A model generated the notes under the pieces. That model was given only the letters and a program-made list of their open reading frames with translations. It searched no databases and was not told the origin of the DNA. Shown here piece after piece: positions 1 through 9,285 of a DNA stretch of 64,000 nt; position 1 is the first letter of the stretch, and the number at the start of each line of letters is the position of its first letter. Made by a program: the position numbers and the translations under genes. The stretch comes from Paraburkholderia sp. D15 (GTDB lineage Bacteria > Pseudomonadota > Gammaproteobacteria > Burkholderiales > Burkholderiaceae): assembly GCF_029910215.1 (NCBI RefSeq), contig NZ_CP110395.1, forward strand, positions 1,798,001 through 1,862,000, in the 5' to 3' direction.

Positions 1-293
1 TCGTGTCGCCGGGCGACGCGCTGTACGAAGGCATGATCATCGGTATTCATAGCCGCGACAACGACCTCGTCGTGAACCCGATCAAGGGCAAGCAGCTGAC
101 CAACGTGCGCGCGTCGGGTACCGACGAAGCGGTGCGCCTCGTGCCGCCGGTTCAGATGTCGCTGGAATACGCGGTGGAGTTCATCGACGATGACGAGCTG
201 GTCGAAGTCACGCCGCAATCCATCCGTCTGCGCAAGCGCTACCTGAAGGAGCACGAGCGCCGCAGCGCAAGCCGCAAGGGCGCGGTGGACTAA
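1..293 (+). CDS. typA: GTP-binding protein TypA/BipA, C-terminal end (partial)
   Basis: The gene begins before the window; only the last 96 or so residues are present. They match the C-terminal domain of TypA/BipA, a translational GTPase that binds the ribosome and helps 50S assembly and stress or low-temperature growth. The stretch [18 protein letters not shown], the downstream [15 protein letters not shown] and the ending with [11 protein letters not shown] are typical of the family. The GTPase domain itself lies outside the window. A strong hairpin terminator follows about 55 bases after the stop, so the gene is transcriptionally separated from sucA. Confidence 0.93.
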   Translation, partial: VSPGDALYEGMIIGIHSRDNDLVVNPIKGKQLTNVRASGTDEAVRLVPPVQMSLEYAVEFIDDDELVEVTPQSIRLRKRYLKEHERRSASRKGAVD

Positions 294-349
294 GCGGCGC
301 AGTGCATCGGGCACGCAGATAACCGGGCGCCAAACCCGGTTCGCGGTCA

Positions 350-379
350 GGCAAAAGCCACCCTCGGGTGGCTTTTGCC
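350..379 (+). terminator. Rho-independent type terminator after typA
   Basis: A perfect 14-bp inverted repeat (ggcaaaagccaccc / gggtggcttttgcc) with a two-base centre lies 56 bases after the typA stop. The U-tract is weak (gtttc follows the stem, though the stem itself contains tttt), so it may act with help from the stem's own T run. Because the arms are self-complementary it could also work for antisense transcription. Confidence 0.75.
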
Positions 380-702
380 GTTTCTGCACCCACGCAACCG
401 ATGCCGCCTGCGGCAAGCTGGCGGCCCTGAATAACAGCCCATTGACAACCAATTGGCCCTGTTTGCCGCAGAAGACTGTTGCCCATCTTGAAAGTAGCCC
501 GAAAGCCCCGCCGGAAAAGGCTTGAGCGGCAATCCGTCTGCTATCTGGAGTATCGGTTCTGTGATATGCTCCCCGGGTGCAAAGTTTTAGGTCCTTCCAA
601 GCAAGACTTGATTCGCGCAATCCGCCAAACGGTCAGGCCGTGTCGCGGAAGGTTCTGTAACCCGCTATTTCTCGAGAAACTCGAAGAAAGGTGAGCGTAA
701 AA
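380..702 (+). other. Intergenic region upstream of sucA
   Basis: About 320 bases with no convincing gene. A perfect TTGACA lies at 442-447 but no acceptable -10 hexamer follows at 16-18 bases, so I do not call a promoter there. The sucA promoter should lie in this region because a terminator precedes it. The only translation signal seen is the AGGTGAG ribosome-binding site at 689-695 just before sucA. Confidence 0.5.
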
Positions 703-3564
703 ATGATGAAGCAATTCCAGTCGAACTCTTATCTGTTCGGCGGCAATGCTCCGTACGTTGAAGAAATGTACGAAGCGTATCTCGACAATCCGGCGTCAGT
801 GCCCGAGAACTGGCGCAGCTATTTCGATGCGTTGCAGAACGTGCCCGCATCGGATGGCAGCAATGCCAACGACGTGGCCCACGGCCCGATCGTCGAATCG
901 TTTGCGCAACGCGCGAAGGCCAACGCCTTCATCCCGCGCGCGGCGACCGGCGGCGAAGATATCGCCGCCTCGCACAAGCAGGTCTACGTGCAGTCCCTCA
1001 TCGGCGCGTATCGCTTCCTCGGCTCGCAATGGGCCAATCTCGATCCCCTGAAGCGCCGCGAACGTCCCGCCATTCCCGAACTCGAACCCGCGTTCTACGA
1101 CTTCACCGAAGCCGATCTGGACCAGGAGTTCAGCGCCACGAACCTGTATTTCGGTTTCGAGCGCGCGTCGCTGCGCGAGATCGTCAAGGCGTTGCGTGAC
1201 ACGTACTGCGGCACGATCGGTGCCGAGTACATGTACATCAGCGATCCGGAACAGAAGCGCTGGTGGAAGGAGAAGCTCGAGTCGATCCGTTCGACGCCGA
1301 ATTTCTCGAACGAAAAGAAGAAGCACATCCTGAATCGCCTGACGGCCGCCGAAGGCCTCGAGCGCTTCCTGCACACCAAGTACGTCGGCCAGAAACGCTT
1401 CTCGCTCGAAGGCGGCGAAAGCTTCATCGCGGCGATGGACGAAGTCGTGCGTCACGGCGGCGCCAACGGCGTCCAGGAAATCGTCATCGGCATGGCCCAC
1501 CGCGGCCGTCTGAACGTGCTGGTCAATACGCTCGGCAAGATGCCGGCGGACCTGTTTGCCGAATTCGAAGGCAAGCACCACGACGACCTGCCGGCCGGCG
1601 ACGTGAAGTACCACAAGGGTTTCTCGTCGGACGTCTCGACCGAAGGCGGCCCGGTTCACCTGTCGCTCGCGTTCAACCCGTCGCACCTCGAAATCGTCAA
1701 CCCGGTGGTCGAAGGTTCCGCGAAGGCGCGGATGGACCGTCGCGGCGACGACAGCGGCCTGCAGGTTCTGCCGGTGCAGATCCACGGCGACGCGGCGTTC
1801 GCCGGTCAGGGCGTCGTGATGGAAACGCTGAACCTCGCGCAAACGCGCGGTTACGGCACGCACGGCACGCTGCACATCGTCATCAACAACCAGATCGGCT
1901 TCACGACGTCGGACCCGCGCGATTCGCGCTCCACGTTGTACTGCTCGGACGTGGTCAAGATGATCGAAGCGCCGGTGCTGCACGTGAACGGCGACGATCC
2001 CGAAGCGGTCGTGCTGGCCACGCAGCTCGCGATCGACTTCCGCATGCAGTTCCACAAGGACGTGGTCGTCGACATCGTCTGCTTCCGCAAGCTGGGTCAC
2101 AACGAGCAGGACACGCCGGCGGTCACGCAGCCGCTGATGTACAAGACCATCGCCAAGCACCCGGGCACGCGCGCGCTGTACGCTGAAAAGCTGGTGCAAC
2201 AAGGCGTGATCACCGCGGAAGAAGGCGACGAATTCGTCAAGGCGTACCGTAAGGCGATGGACGAAGGTCACCACACGGTCGATCCGGTTCTGTCGAACTA
2301 CAAGAGCAAGTACGCGGTGGACTGGGTGCCGTTCCTGAACCGCAAGTGGACCGACGCGGCCGACACGGCCGTGCCGCTCGCGGAACTGAAGCGCCTCGCC
2401 GAACGCATCACCACGATTCCGGCCGAGTTCAAGGTTCACCCGCTGGTCGAGCGCGTCATCAACGACCGTCGCGCGATGGGCCGTGGCGAAGCCAAGCTCG
2501 ACTGGGGCATGGGCGAACACCTCGCATTCGCGTCGCTGGTCGCGTCGGGCTACGCAGTGCGCCTGACCGGTCAGGACTCGGGCCGCGGCACGTTCACGCA
2601 CCGTCACGCGGTGCTGCACGATCAGAACCGCGAACGCTGGAACGACGGCACCTACGTGCCGCTGCAGAACATCGCCGAAGGTCAGGCGAAGTTCTCGGTG
2701 ATCGACTCGGTGCTGTCGGAAGAAGCGGTGCTCGGTTTCGAATACGGTTACTCGACCGCCGAGCCGAATACGTTCGTCGCATGGGAAGCGCAGTTCGGCG
2801 ACTTCGTGAACGGCGCGCAGGTCGTGATCGACCAGTTCATCTCGTCGGGCGAAGTGAAGTGGGGCCGCGTGTCGGGTCTGACCATGCTGCTGCCGCACGG
2901 CTACGAAGGCCAGGGTCCGGAGCACTCGTCGGCGCGTATCGAGCGTTTCCTGCAACTGTGCGCGGATCACAACATGCAGGTCGTGCAACCGACCACGCCG
3001 GCGCAGATTTTCCACCTGCTGCGCCGTCAGATGATCCGCCTGTTCCGCAAGCCGCTGATCGTCGCCACGCCGAAGTCGCTGCTGCGTCACAAGGAAGCCG
3101 TGTCGGATCTGTCCGAACTGGCGAAGGGCGCGTTCCAGCCGATCCTCGGCGAAGTGGACGAAGCGATCGACGCGAAGAAGGTCAAGCGCGTGGTGGTGTG
3201 CTCGGGCCGCGTGTACTACGACCTGCTCGCGCATCGCCGCGAATCGAAGTCGAACGACGTCGCGATCATCCGTATCGAGCAGCTCTATCCGTTCGCGCAC
3301 AAGCAGTTCGAAGCGGAAATCAAGAAGTACGACAACGCGACCGAAGTGGTGTGGGTGCAGGACGAGCCGCAGAATCAGGGCCCGTGGTTCTACATCGAGC
3401 ATCACCTGAAGGAAGGCATGAAGGAAGGGCAGAAGCTGGCGTACAGCGGCCGCCCGGCTTCGGCCTCGCCGGCGGTCGGCTACTACGCGAAGCACTACGA
3501 GCAGCAGAAGGCGCTGGTCGAAGGCGCGTTCGGCCGTCTCAAGAGCGCGTCGATCGTCAAGTAA
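703..3564 (+). CDS. sucA: 2-oxoglutarate dehydrogenase E1 component
   Basis: Thiamine-diphosphate-dependent E1 subunit that decarboxylates 2-oxoglutarate and passes the succinyl group to the lipoyl arm of E2 in the TCA cycle. The 953-residue length fits the family. The N-terminus MMKQFQSNSYLFGGNAPYVE carries the E2-binding segment; GMAHRGRLNVLVNTLGKM, FNPSHLEIVNPVVEG and GHNEQDTP are ThDP and active-site motifs, and the transketolase-like pyrimidine domain follows with SGRGTFTHRHAVLHDQ. An in-frame GTG at 691 is possible, but it overlaps the AGGTGAG ribosome-binding site, which is spaced 7 bases from ATG 703, so I start at 703. First gene of sucA-sucB-lpdA. Confidence 0.97.
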   Translation: MMKQFQSNSYLFGGNAPYVEEMYEAYLDNPASVPENWRSYFDALQNVPASDGSNANDVAHGPIVESFAQRAKANAFIPRAATGGEDIAASHKQVYVQSLIGAYRFLGSQWANLDPLKRRERPAIPELEPAFYDFTEADLDQEFSATNLYFGFERASLREIVKALRDTYCGTIGAEYMYISDPEQKRWWKEKLESIRSTPNFSNEKKKHILNRLTAAEGLERFLHTKYVGQKRFSLEGGESFIAAMDEVVRHGGANGVQEIVIGMAHRGRLNVLVNTLGKMPADLFAEFEGKHHDDLPAGDVKYHKGFSSDVSTEGGPVHLSLAFNPSHLEIVNPVVEGSAKARMDRRGDDSGLQVLPVQIHGDAAFAGQGVVMETLNLAQTRGYGTHGTLHIVINNQIGFTTSDPRDSRSTLYCSDVVKMIEAPVLHVNGDDPEAVVLATQLAIDFRMQFHKDVVVDIVCFRKLGHNEQDTPAVTQPLMYKTIAKHPGTRALYAEKLVQQGVITAEEGDEFVKAYRKAMDEGHHTVDPVLSNYKSKYAVDWVPFLNRKWTDAADTAVPLAELKRLAERITTIPAEFKVHPLVERVINDRRAMGRGEAKLDWGMGEHLAFASLVASGYAVRLTGQDSGRGTFTHRHAVLHDQNRERWNDGTYVPLQNIAEGQAKFSVIDSVLSEEAVLGFEYGYSTAEPNTFVAWEAQFGDFVNGAQVVIDQFISSGEVKWGRVSGLTMLLPHGYEGQGPEHSSARIERFLQLCADHNMQVVQPTTPAQIFHLLRRQMIRLFRKPLIVATPKSLLRHKEAVSDLSELAKGAFQPILGEVDEAIDAKKVKRVVVCSGRVYYDLLAHRRESKSNDVAIIRIEQLYPFAHKQFEAEIKKYDNATEVVWVQDEPQNQGPWFYIEHHLKEGMKEGQKLAYSGRPASASPAVGYYAKHYEQQKALVEGAFGRLKSASIVK

Positions 3565-3577
3565 AAAACAGACGAAC

Positions 3578-3602
3578 CGGGAAAGCGCGGCGCGCTTTCC
3601 CG
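3578..3602 (+). repeat. Intergenic hairpin between sucA and sucB
   Basis: A perfect 11-bp inverted repeat (cgggaaagcgc / gcgctttcccg) with a 3-base loop starts 13 bases after the sucA stop. No T run follows, so it is unlikely to be a full terminator. It may protect the 3' end of the sucA message or adjust the E1:E2 ratio, which is inference. Confidence 0.6.
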
Positions 3603-3705
3603 TGCCGCGCCAACGCACTCACGAAGGGGCGGCGGCGCAAGGCAAGGTTCGCAGGCGGTCGTCGTACAGCGTGCCGTCACCCGATACGTATTCAGGATAT
3701 TCATA

Positions 3706-4980
3706 ATGGCTATTGTTGAAGTCAAGGTTCCCCAGCTGTCCGAGTCGGTCTCGGAAGCCACCATGCTGCAGTGGAAGAAGAAGCCCGGCGAGGCTGTCGC
3801 GCAGGACGAAATTCTCATCGAAATCGAGACCGACAAGGTCGTGCTCGAAGTGCCGGCACCCTCGGCCGGCGTGCTCGCGCAAGTCATCTCGAACGACGGC
3901 GACATCGTCGTCGCCGATCAGGTGATCGCGAAGATCGACACCGAAGGCAAGGCAGGCGCCGCCGCGGTCGAAGCCGAAGTGAAGCCGGCGCCGGTCGCCG
4001 AAGCCGCACCGGCAGCCGCACCCGCCGCGCAAGCCGCGGCCGCCACCGGCGCGAACACCGCCGCGTCGCCGGCAGCCGGCAAGCTGATGGCCGAAAAGGG
4101 CCTGGCTTCGGGCGACGTCGCCGGCACGGGCCGCGACGGCCGCATCACCAAGGGCGACGTGCTGAGCGCGAACGCCCCGGCCGCCAAGGCCGCACCGGCA
4201 CCGGCCGCCGCGCCGAAGGCCGCCAAGCCGTCGCTGCCGGAAGTCAAGGCACCGGCCTCGGCCGACCAGTGGCTGAAGGACCGTCCGGAGCAACGCGTGC
4301 CGATGTCGCGTCTGCGCGCGCGGATCGCCGAGCGTCTGCTCGAGTCGCAGCAAACCAACGCCATCCTGACCACGTTCAACGAAGTGAACATGGCGCCGGT
4401 GATGGATCTGCGCAACAAGTACAAGGACAAGTTCGAAAAGGAACACGGCGTGAAGCTCGGCTTCATGTCGTTCTTCGTGAAGGCGGCCGTTCACGCGCTG
4501 AAGAAGTTCCCGCTGGTGAACGCGTCGATCGACGGTAACGACATCGTCTATCACGGCTACTTCGACATCGGTATCGCGGTCGGTTCGCCGCGTGGTCTGG
4601 TGGTGCCGATCCTGCGCAACGCGGATCAGCTGAGCCTCGCCGAGATCGAGAAGAAGATCGCCGAATTCGGTCAGAAGGCGAAGGACGGCAAGCTGTCGAT
4701 CGACGAAATGACCGGCGGTACGTTCTCGATCTCGAACGGCGGCGTGTTCGGCTCGATGCTGTCGACGCCGATCATCAACCCGCCGCAATCCGCGATTCTG
4801 GGCGTGCACGCGACCAAGGAACGCGCGGTGGTCGAGAACGGCCAGATCGTGATCCGCCCGATGAACTACCTGGCGCTGTCGTACGACCATCGGATCATCG
4901 ACGGCCGCGAAGCGGTGCTGTCGCTGGTGGCGATGAAGGACGCGCTGGAAGATCCGGCTCGTCTGCTGCTCGACCTGTAA
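3706..4980 (+). CDS. sucB: Dihydrolipoyllysine succinyltransferase, E2 of 2-oxoglutarate dehydrogenase
   Basis: E2 core of the complex: it accepts the succinyl group on a lipoyl-lysine and transfers it to CoA. The 424-residue protein has an N-terminal lipoyl domain with the lipoylation motif ETDKVVLEV (Lys44), an Ala/Pro-rich swinging linker, a peripheral-subunit-binding domain around residues 125-155 ([14 protein letters not shown]), another Ala/Pro linker, and the acyltransferase domain with catalytic His395 and Asp399 in [12 protein letters not shown]. Start ATG 3706 has an AGGATA element 6 bases upstream. Only one lipoyl domain is present, as is usual for SucB. It sits 141 bases after sucA. 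Confidence 0.97.
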   Translation: MAIVEVKVPQLSESVSEATMLQWKKKPGEAVAQDEILIEIETDKVVLEVPAPSAGVLAQVISNDGDIVVADQVIAKIDTEGKAGAAAVEAEVKPAPVAEAAPAAAPAAQAAAATGANTAASPAAGKLMAEKGLASGDVAGTGRDGRITKGDVLSANAPAAKAAPAPAAAPKAAKPSLPEVKAPASADQWLKDRPEQRVPMSRLRARIAERLLESQQTNAILTTFNEVNMAPVMDLRNKYKDKFEKEHGVKLGFMSFFVKAAVHALKKFPLVNASIDGNDIVYHGYFDIGIAVGSPRGLVVPILRNADQLSLAEIEKKIAEFGQKAKDGKLSIDEMTGGTFSISNGGVFGSMLSTPIINPPQSAILGVHATKERAVVENGQIVIRPMNYLALSYDHRIIDGREAVLSLVAMKDALEDPARLLLDL

Positions 4981-4999
4981 GCACGGGTTTCGTCGAAAG

Positions 5000-5037
5000 G
5001 GTGGGCCGGGCTTGCCGTTGCGCAAGCCGGCCCCACC
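5000..5037 (+). repeat. Intergenic hairpin between sucB and lpdA
   Basis: An imperfect inverted repeat with arms of about 16 bases (ggtgggc...gggcttgc paired with gcaagcc...ccccacc, two mismatches) and a 6-base loop lies 20 bases after the sucB stop. No T run follows. Like the hairpin after sucA, it looks more like an mRNA-stability or partial-termination element than a full terminator. Confidence 0.55.
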
Positions 5038-5127
5038 TGAGCAGTACGTCTTTCGCATTCCGCAGCACAGGAACGCCGCGCGCCTCGAAGCGTGGCCGCG
5101 CGCCGTTCCGCCATCCAAAGGATTGTC

Positions 5128-6558
5128 ATGTCCAAAGAATTTGACGTCGTCGTGATCGGCGCAGGCCCCGGCGGTTATATCGCCGCCATCCGCGCAGCGC
5201 AGCTCGGCAAGACCGTCGCGTGTATCGAAAAATGGAAGAACCCGGCCGGCGCGCTGAAGCTCGGCGGCACGTGTCTGAACGTGGGTTGCATTCCGTCGAA
5301 GGCGCTGCTCGCGTCGTCGGAAGAATTTGAAAACGCATCGCATCACCTGGCCGACCACGGCGTCTCCGTGGAGAACGTCAAGGTCGATATCGCGAAGATG
5401 CTGGCCCGCAAGGAAGGCATCGTCGAGAAGATGACCAAGGGGATCGAATTCCTGTTCCGCAAGAACAAGATCACGTGGCTCAAGGGCCATGGCAAGTTCA
5501 CCGGCAAGACGGACGCCGGCGTGCAGATCGAAGTGAGCGGCGAAGGCGAGACCGAAGTCGTCACGGCGAAGAACGTGATCATCGCCACGGGTTCGAAGGC
5601 GCGTCATCTGCCGAACATCCCGGTCGACAACAAGATCGTCGCCGACAACGAAGGCGCGCTGACGTTCGACACCGTGCCGAAGAAGCTGGCCGTGATCGGT
5701 GCCGGCGTGATCGGTCTGGAACTCGGTTCGGTGTGGCGCCGCCTGGGCGCGGACGTGACCGTGCTCGAAGCGCTGCCGGAATTCCTCGGCGCGGCTGACC
5801 AGTCGCTGTCGAAGGAAGCGGCCAAGCAGTTCAAGAAGCAGGGTCTCGACATTCACGTCGGCGTGAAGGTCGGCGAAGTGAAGGCAACGGACAAGAACGT
5901 CACGATCGCCTACACGGACAAGGACGGCAACGCGCAAACGCTGGAAGCGGACCGTCTGATCGTGTCGATCGGCCGCGTGCCGAACACGGACAACCTCGGC
6001 CTCGAAGCGATCGGCCTGAAGGCGAACGAGCGCGGCTTCATCGACGTGGACGATCACTGCGCGACCTCGGTGCCGAACGTGTACGCGATCGGCGACGTGG
6101 TGCGCGGCCCGATGCTCGCGCACAAGGCGGAAGACGAGGGCGTGCTGGTGGCCGAGATCATCGACGGTCAGAAGCCGCATATCGACTACAACTGCATTCC
6201 GTGGGTGATCTACACCGAACCGGAAATCGCGTGGGTCGGCAAGACCGAACAGCAACTGAAGGCGGAAGGCCGCGAGATCAAGACGGGCCAGTTCCCGTTC
6301 ATGGCGAACGGCCGCGCGCTCGGCATCAACAAGGCGGATGGTTTCGTCAAGATGATCGCCGATGCGAAGACCGACGAACTGCTCGGCGTGCACATCATCT
6401 CGGCGAACGCATCGGACCTGATCGCGGAAGCCGTGGTGGCGATGGAATTCAAGGCGGCGTCGGAAGACATCGGCCGCATTTGCCATCCGCACCCGTCGCT
6501 GTCGGAAGTCATGCGCGAAGCCGCACTCGCGGTCGACAAGCGCGCGCTGAACATGTAA
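5128..6558 (+). CDS. lpdA: Dihydrolipoyl dehydrogenase, E3
   Basis: FAD- and NAD-dependent E3 subunit that reoxidises the dihydrolipoyl arm of E2. The 476-residue protein opens with the FAD-binding dinucleotide fold ([17 protein letters not shown]), followed by the redox disulfide [16 protein letters not shown], a second NAD-binding Rossmann fold ([17 protein letters not shown]), the FAD motif [20 protein letters not shown] and the C-terminal dimer/active-site motif HPHPSLSE. An upstream in-frame start at 5092 exists, but ATG 5128 has AAAGGAT 5 bases upstream and gives the family N-terminus. It is the last gene of the suc operon and is followed by a terminator. Confidence 0.97.
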   Translation: MSKEFDVVVIGAGPGGYIAAIRAAQLGKTVACIEKWKNPAGALKLGGTCLNVGCIPSKALLASSEEFENASHHLADHGVSVENVKVDIAKMLARKEGIVEKMTKGIEFLFRKNKITWLKGHGKFTGKTDAGVQIEVSGEGETEVVTAKNVIIATGSKARHLPNIPVDNKIVADNEGALTFDTVPKKLAVIGAGVIGLELGSVWRRLGADVTVLEALPEFLGAADQSLSKEAAKQFKKQGLDIHVGVKVGEVKATDKNVTIAYTDKDGNAQTLEADRLIVSIGRVPNTDNLGLEAIGLKANERGFIDVDDHCATSVPNVYAIGDVVRGPMLAHKAEDEGVLVAEIIDGQKPHIDYNCIPWVIYTEPEIAWVGKTEQQLKAEGREIKTGQFPFMANGRALGINKADGFVKMIADAKTDELLGVHIISANASDLIAEAVVAMEFKAASEDIGRICHPHPSLSEVMREAALAVDKRALNM

Positions 6559-6597
6559 ACGCGCACGCCTGACTGAACGCACATCGGTATCACCACG

Positions 6598-6635
6598 AAG
6601 GCGGGCGGGTTCACTCCCTCCCGCCTTTCTTTTTT
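6598..6635 (+). terminator. Terminator between lpdA and zapE
   Basis: Hairpin with arms aaggcggg and cccgcctt, extended by ggg/ccc pairing after one mismatch, followed by a T-rich tract (tttctttttt). It ends only 11 bases before the zapE start codon. See the related finding about how zapE is expressed. Confidence 0.8.
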
Positions 6636-6646
6636 GCAGCAACACA

Positions 6647-7744
6647 ATGAACGTCACCGAATACTACGAAAAAGAACTGCAGACGCGGGGCTATCAATCG
6701 GACCCGGCGCAGCGCGCGGCGGTCGAGCGCCTGCAGCGGTGCTACGAGGAGTGGGTCGCGTACAAATCGCGCCGCTCTAACGCGTTCAAGAAACTGCTGA
6801 TTCACCCGGACCTGCCGCGCGGCGTGTACATGTGGGGCGGCGTGGGGCGGGGCAAAAGCTTCCTGATGGACAGCTTCTACATGATCGTGCCGGTGCAGCG
6901 TAAAACGCGGCTGCATTTCCACGAGTTCATGCGCGAGGTGCATCGCGAGCTGGAAGAACTCAAGGGCACCGCCGATCCGCTCGACGAACTCGCGCGACGG
7001 ATTTCGAAACGCTATCGCCTGATCTGTTTCGACGAATTCCACGTGTCCGACATCGCCGACGCGATGATTCTGTACCGCCTGCTCGACAAGCTGTTCGAGA
7101 ACGGCGTGCAGTTCGTGATGACGTCCAACTACGATCCGGACACGCTGTACCCGGACGGCCTGCACCGCGACCGCATGCTGCCCGCGATCGAGCTGATCAA
7201 GGCCAGGCTCGACGTGATCAACGTCGACGCCGGCATCGACTACCGGCAACGCACGCTGGCCCAGGTCGAGGTGTATCACACGCCGCTCGGCGCCGCCGCC
7301 GACAAGGCGCTGCGCGATGCGTTCGCGCGCCTCGCCGCGGTGCCCGACGAAAGTCCGATCCTGCATATCGAGAAGCGCGAGCTGAAGGCGCTGCGTCGCG
7401 CGGACGGCGTCGTCTGGTTCGACTTCGCGACGCTGTGCGGCGGTCCGCGTTCGCAGAACGACTACCTCGAACTGGCGAGCCGCTTTCACGCGGTGGTGCT
7501 GTCGAGCGTGCCGCAGATGTCGGTGCGCATGGCGTCGGAAGCGCGTCGCTTCACGTGGCTGATCGACGTGTTCTACGACCACAAGGTCAAGCTGCTGATG
7601 TCCGCGGCGGTGCCGCCCGAGGAGTTGTACCTCGACGGTCCGATGGCGAACGAGTTCACGCGCACGGTCTCGCGCATCGTCGAAATGCAGTCGAAGGAGT
7701 ATCTCGACGCGCCGCGCCGGATCGTCGATACGTCGTTGACCTGA
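6647..7744 (+). CDS. zapE: Cell division protein ZapE (AFG1/LACE1-like ATPase)
   Basis: P-loop ATPase of the AFG1 family. In E. coli ZapE interacts with FtsZ and matters for division under low oxygen or heat; the yeast homologue works in mitochondrial quality control. The 365-residue length fits. Visible motifs are Walker A GGVGRGKS (residues 64-71), Walker B LICFDEFHVSD, sensor-like VMTSNYDPDTLYPDGLHRDR and the conserved C-terminal WLIDVFYDHKVKLL. No Shine-Dalgarno sequence is seen upstream; the terminator T run ends 11 bases before ATG. Confidence 0.95.
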   Translation: MNVTEYYEKELQTRGYQSDPAQRAAVERLQRCYEEWVAYKSRRSNAFKKLLIHPDLPRGVYMWGGVGRGKSFLMDSFYMIVPVQRKTRLHFHEFMREVHRELEELKGTADPLDELARRISKRYRLICFDEFHVSDIADAMILYRLLDKLFENGVQFVMTSNYDPDTLYPDGLHRDRMLPAIELIKARLDVINVDAGIDYRQRTLAQVEVYHTPLGAAADKALRDAFARLAAVPDESPILHIEKRELKALRRADGVVWFDFATLCGGPRSQNDYLELASRFHAVVLSSVPQMSVRMASEARRFTWLIDVFYDHKVKLLMSAAVPPEELYLDGPMANEFTRTVSRIVEMQSKEYLDAPRRIVDTSLT

Positions 7745-7928
7745 GTGGCGCGGCGCTGCGGCGGCTGGGTCGTGGCCGAGTCCTGGCGGAGGCTTTTACG
7801 ATAGGGCGCTGCCCGCCGCGCGCGTCGGCTGCGCGCATCGGCGTATTTTCAGGATTCGGATTGATCTTATATTCCGGGTTCGGACGACTGGATATCTTCT
7901 CTCGTGGTTCTGACGAAGGAGAAACCCC

Positions 7929-8378
7929 ATGGATCCGTACCGTGATATCAACGATGAAGAATGGCAGCGCATAGCGCCGTTGCTGCCTGAGCTGCGGCCC
8001 CGCGCCGAACTGCGCGGACGTCCGCTGGCCAATACGCGTTCGGTGCTGAACGGCGTGTTGTGGGTCATGTACAGCGGCGCCACATGGTCGGCCATGCCGC
8101 GTAAGTATCCGTCCTATCAGACCTGCCATCGCCGCTTCAAGGTGTGGTACGCGTCGGGGGTCTTGAAGCGGGTCACGGCGTTGCTGTTCGGCGCGGCGAG
8201 CGAGGAACTCTGCACACTGATGGAAGCACGCATGCGCACCCATCCAGGTCCCGAACAGAAACGTCCCGATGCGGACAAGGCCCGGGACATCGCGCCGGCC
8301 ATCTACAAACCCACGCCCGCCACCCCGCTGCCTTCTTCTCCCTTCGCATTCGGCTCGCCCTTCAAACACGCTGCATGA
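7929..8378 (+). CDS. Stand-alone IS402-like transposase N-terminal domain protein (DUF4096)
   Basis: 149 residues. The first 110 or so match the N-terminal domain of IS5/IS402-type transposases (DUF4096): RDINDEEWQRIAPLLP, RPLANTRSVLNGVLWVMYSG, TWSAMPRKYPSYQTCHRRF. The DDE catalytic domain is absent; the protein ends in a Pro/Ser-rich tail unlike transposases. It has a good AAGGAGA ribosome-binding site 6 bases before ATG and its own terminator, and no frame disruption, terminal inverted repeats or target duplication are visible. Either a transposase remnant or a domesticated DNA-binding domain. Function unknown. Confidence 0.8.
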   Translation: MDPYRDINDEEWQRIAPLLPELRPRAELRGRPLANTRSVLNGVLWVMYSGATWSAMPRKYPSYQTCHRRFKVWYASGVLKRVTALLFGAASEELCTLMEARMRTHPGPEQKRPDADKARDIAPAIYKPTPATPLPSSPFAFGSPFKHAA

Positions 8379-8404
8379 CGACGCCGAGCTTCACGCCAAT
8401 TGAA

Positions 8405-8440
8405 AACGGCCGAACGATAAACATCGTCGGCCGTTTTTTT
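8405..8440 (+). terminator. Terminator after the DUF4096 gene
   Basis: Arms aacggccg and cggccgtt, continued inward by acgat / atcgt after one bulged A, with loop aaac, followed by a run of seven T. A textbook intrinsic terminator on the plus strand. It lies 27 bases after the DUF4096 stop and just downstream of the convergent DUF2147 gene. Confidence 0.9.
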
Positions 8441-8481
8441 ATGCGCGTTTCAGGCGCGGCGCGCAGGTCAGCGTGCAGAAG

Positions 8482-8967
8482 TTATTGCTGACGCACCCAC
8501 GTCTGCGAACGTCCCAGCAGCGACACGCCGATATAGCCGCGCACCACCAGTTTGTTGCCGCCGTCTTCCAGGTGCATCTTGCACTTGTAGACCTTGCCGT
8601 TTTCCGGGTCGAGAATCTGTCCGTGATCCCAGCCGTCGCCGTCCTTCTTCATGTCGTTGATGATCGTCATGCCGAGGATCGGCTGATCCTTGCGCGCGTC
8701 GGTGCAGGCGGTGCAGCGGCGATCCGGCTGATCGTTCGGGCCGAGCCCCTTGACCACTTTGCCGCTCAGCGAACCGCCGCTGTCCTGCGCGATCTGCACG
8801 AGCGCCTTGGGCTGGCCGGTGTGATCGTCGATGGTTTGCCACATGCCGACCGGGGTGTCGGTCTGCGCCATCGCGGTCATCGCGCTGGCGAGCAGCACGC
8901 CGGCGAGGGCGGCCTGTCTGGCGGTGCGAACCGCGACGGCGCGCGCGCGTTGAGTGAATTGAATCAT
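8482..8967 (-). CDS. DUF2147 family secreted protein
   Basis: 161-residue exported protein of the DUF2147 family; the molecular role of the family is not established. A signal peptide ends near AMTAMA-QT, predicting export to the periplasm. The mature part starts VGMWQTIDDHTGQPKALV and contains GKVVKGLG, CTACTDARKDQPILGM and a C-terminal GYIGVSLLGRSQTW, the typical DUF2147 beta-rich pattern. The start is supported by a strong AAGGAGG upstream on the minus strand (8973-8980). The gene is convergent with the DUF4096 gene. Confidence 0.85.
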   Translation of the reverse strand: MIQFTQRARAVAVRTARQAALAGVLLASAMTAMAQTDTPVGMWQTIDDHTGQPKALVQIAQDSGGSLSGKVVKGLGPNDQPDRRCTACTDARKDQPILGMTIINDMKKDGDGWDHGQILDPENGKVYKCKMHLEDGGNKLVVRGYIGVSLLGRSQTWVRQQ

Positions 8968-9285
8968 TGTCTTCCTCCTTGATTAAAGACAGCGCGATCA
9001 TGGTCGCGCGGCGTTATCGGCGTTTCATGCGGTCGGGTTGCGAGCATGTCGTTGCATGTCGTCCGCCACATCGCGCCGCATCGTGATGCCCGGTACGGCC
9101 CCTCAGGTTCACTGCGTTGCCCTGCGCATTGCTGGTGGCGACGCGCGCGGCGCGCGGTGTTAATGCGGTGGACCGCCCGCCCGACATGGTCAGCGCAGAA
9201 TACGTGAATCCGCGCGCCACGTTTGATAGTGGACCCTCTAATCAGGCGACGGCACTTTCCCTCTTCAGGCGCGATTCGAGCGTGC
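8968..9285. other. Intergenic region between DUF2147 gene and tpsB-like gene
   Basis: About 318 bases with no gene I can support. It should hold the DUF2147 promoter, read leftward, and the 3' end of the leftward tpsB-like transcript. I see no hairpin with a T run and no close match to a sigma-70 promoter. Confidence 0.4.

Noticed and set aside
442..470. Perfect TTGACA as a sucA promoter
   Set aside because: No acceptable -10 hexamer lies 16-18 bases downstream.
691..702. GTG at 691 as sucA start
   Set aside because: It overlaps the AGGTGAG element that serves ATG 703, and the family N-terminus begins at MMKQFQ.
796..3618. A 940-codon open frame on the minus strand opposite sucA
   Set aside because: It is the antisense shadow of a highly GC-biased, strongly conserved gene; composition is Arg/His/Val-rich with no domain.
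3619..6657. A 1012-codon minus-strand frame opposite sucB and lpdA
   Set aside because: Same shadow effect; it spans two real genes and their gaps, with no family signature.
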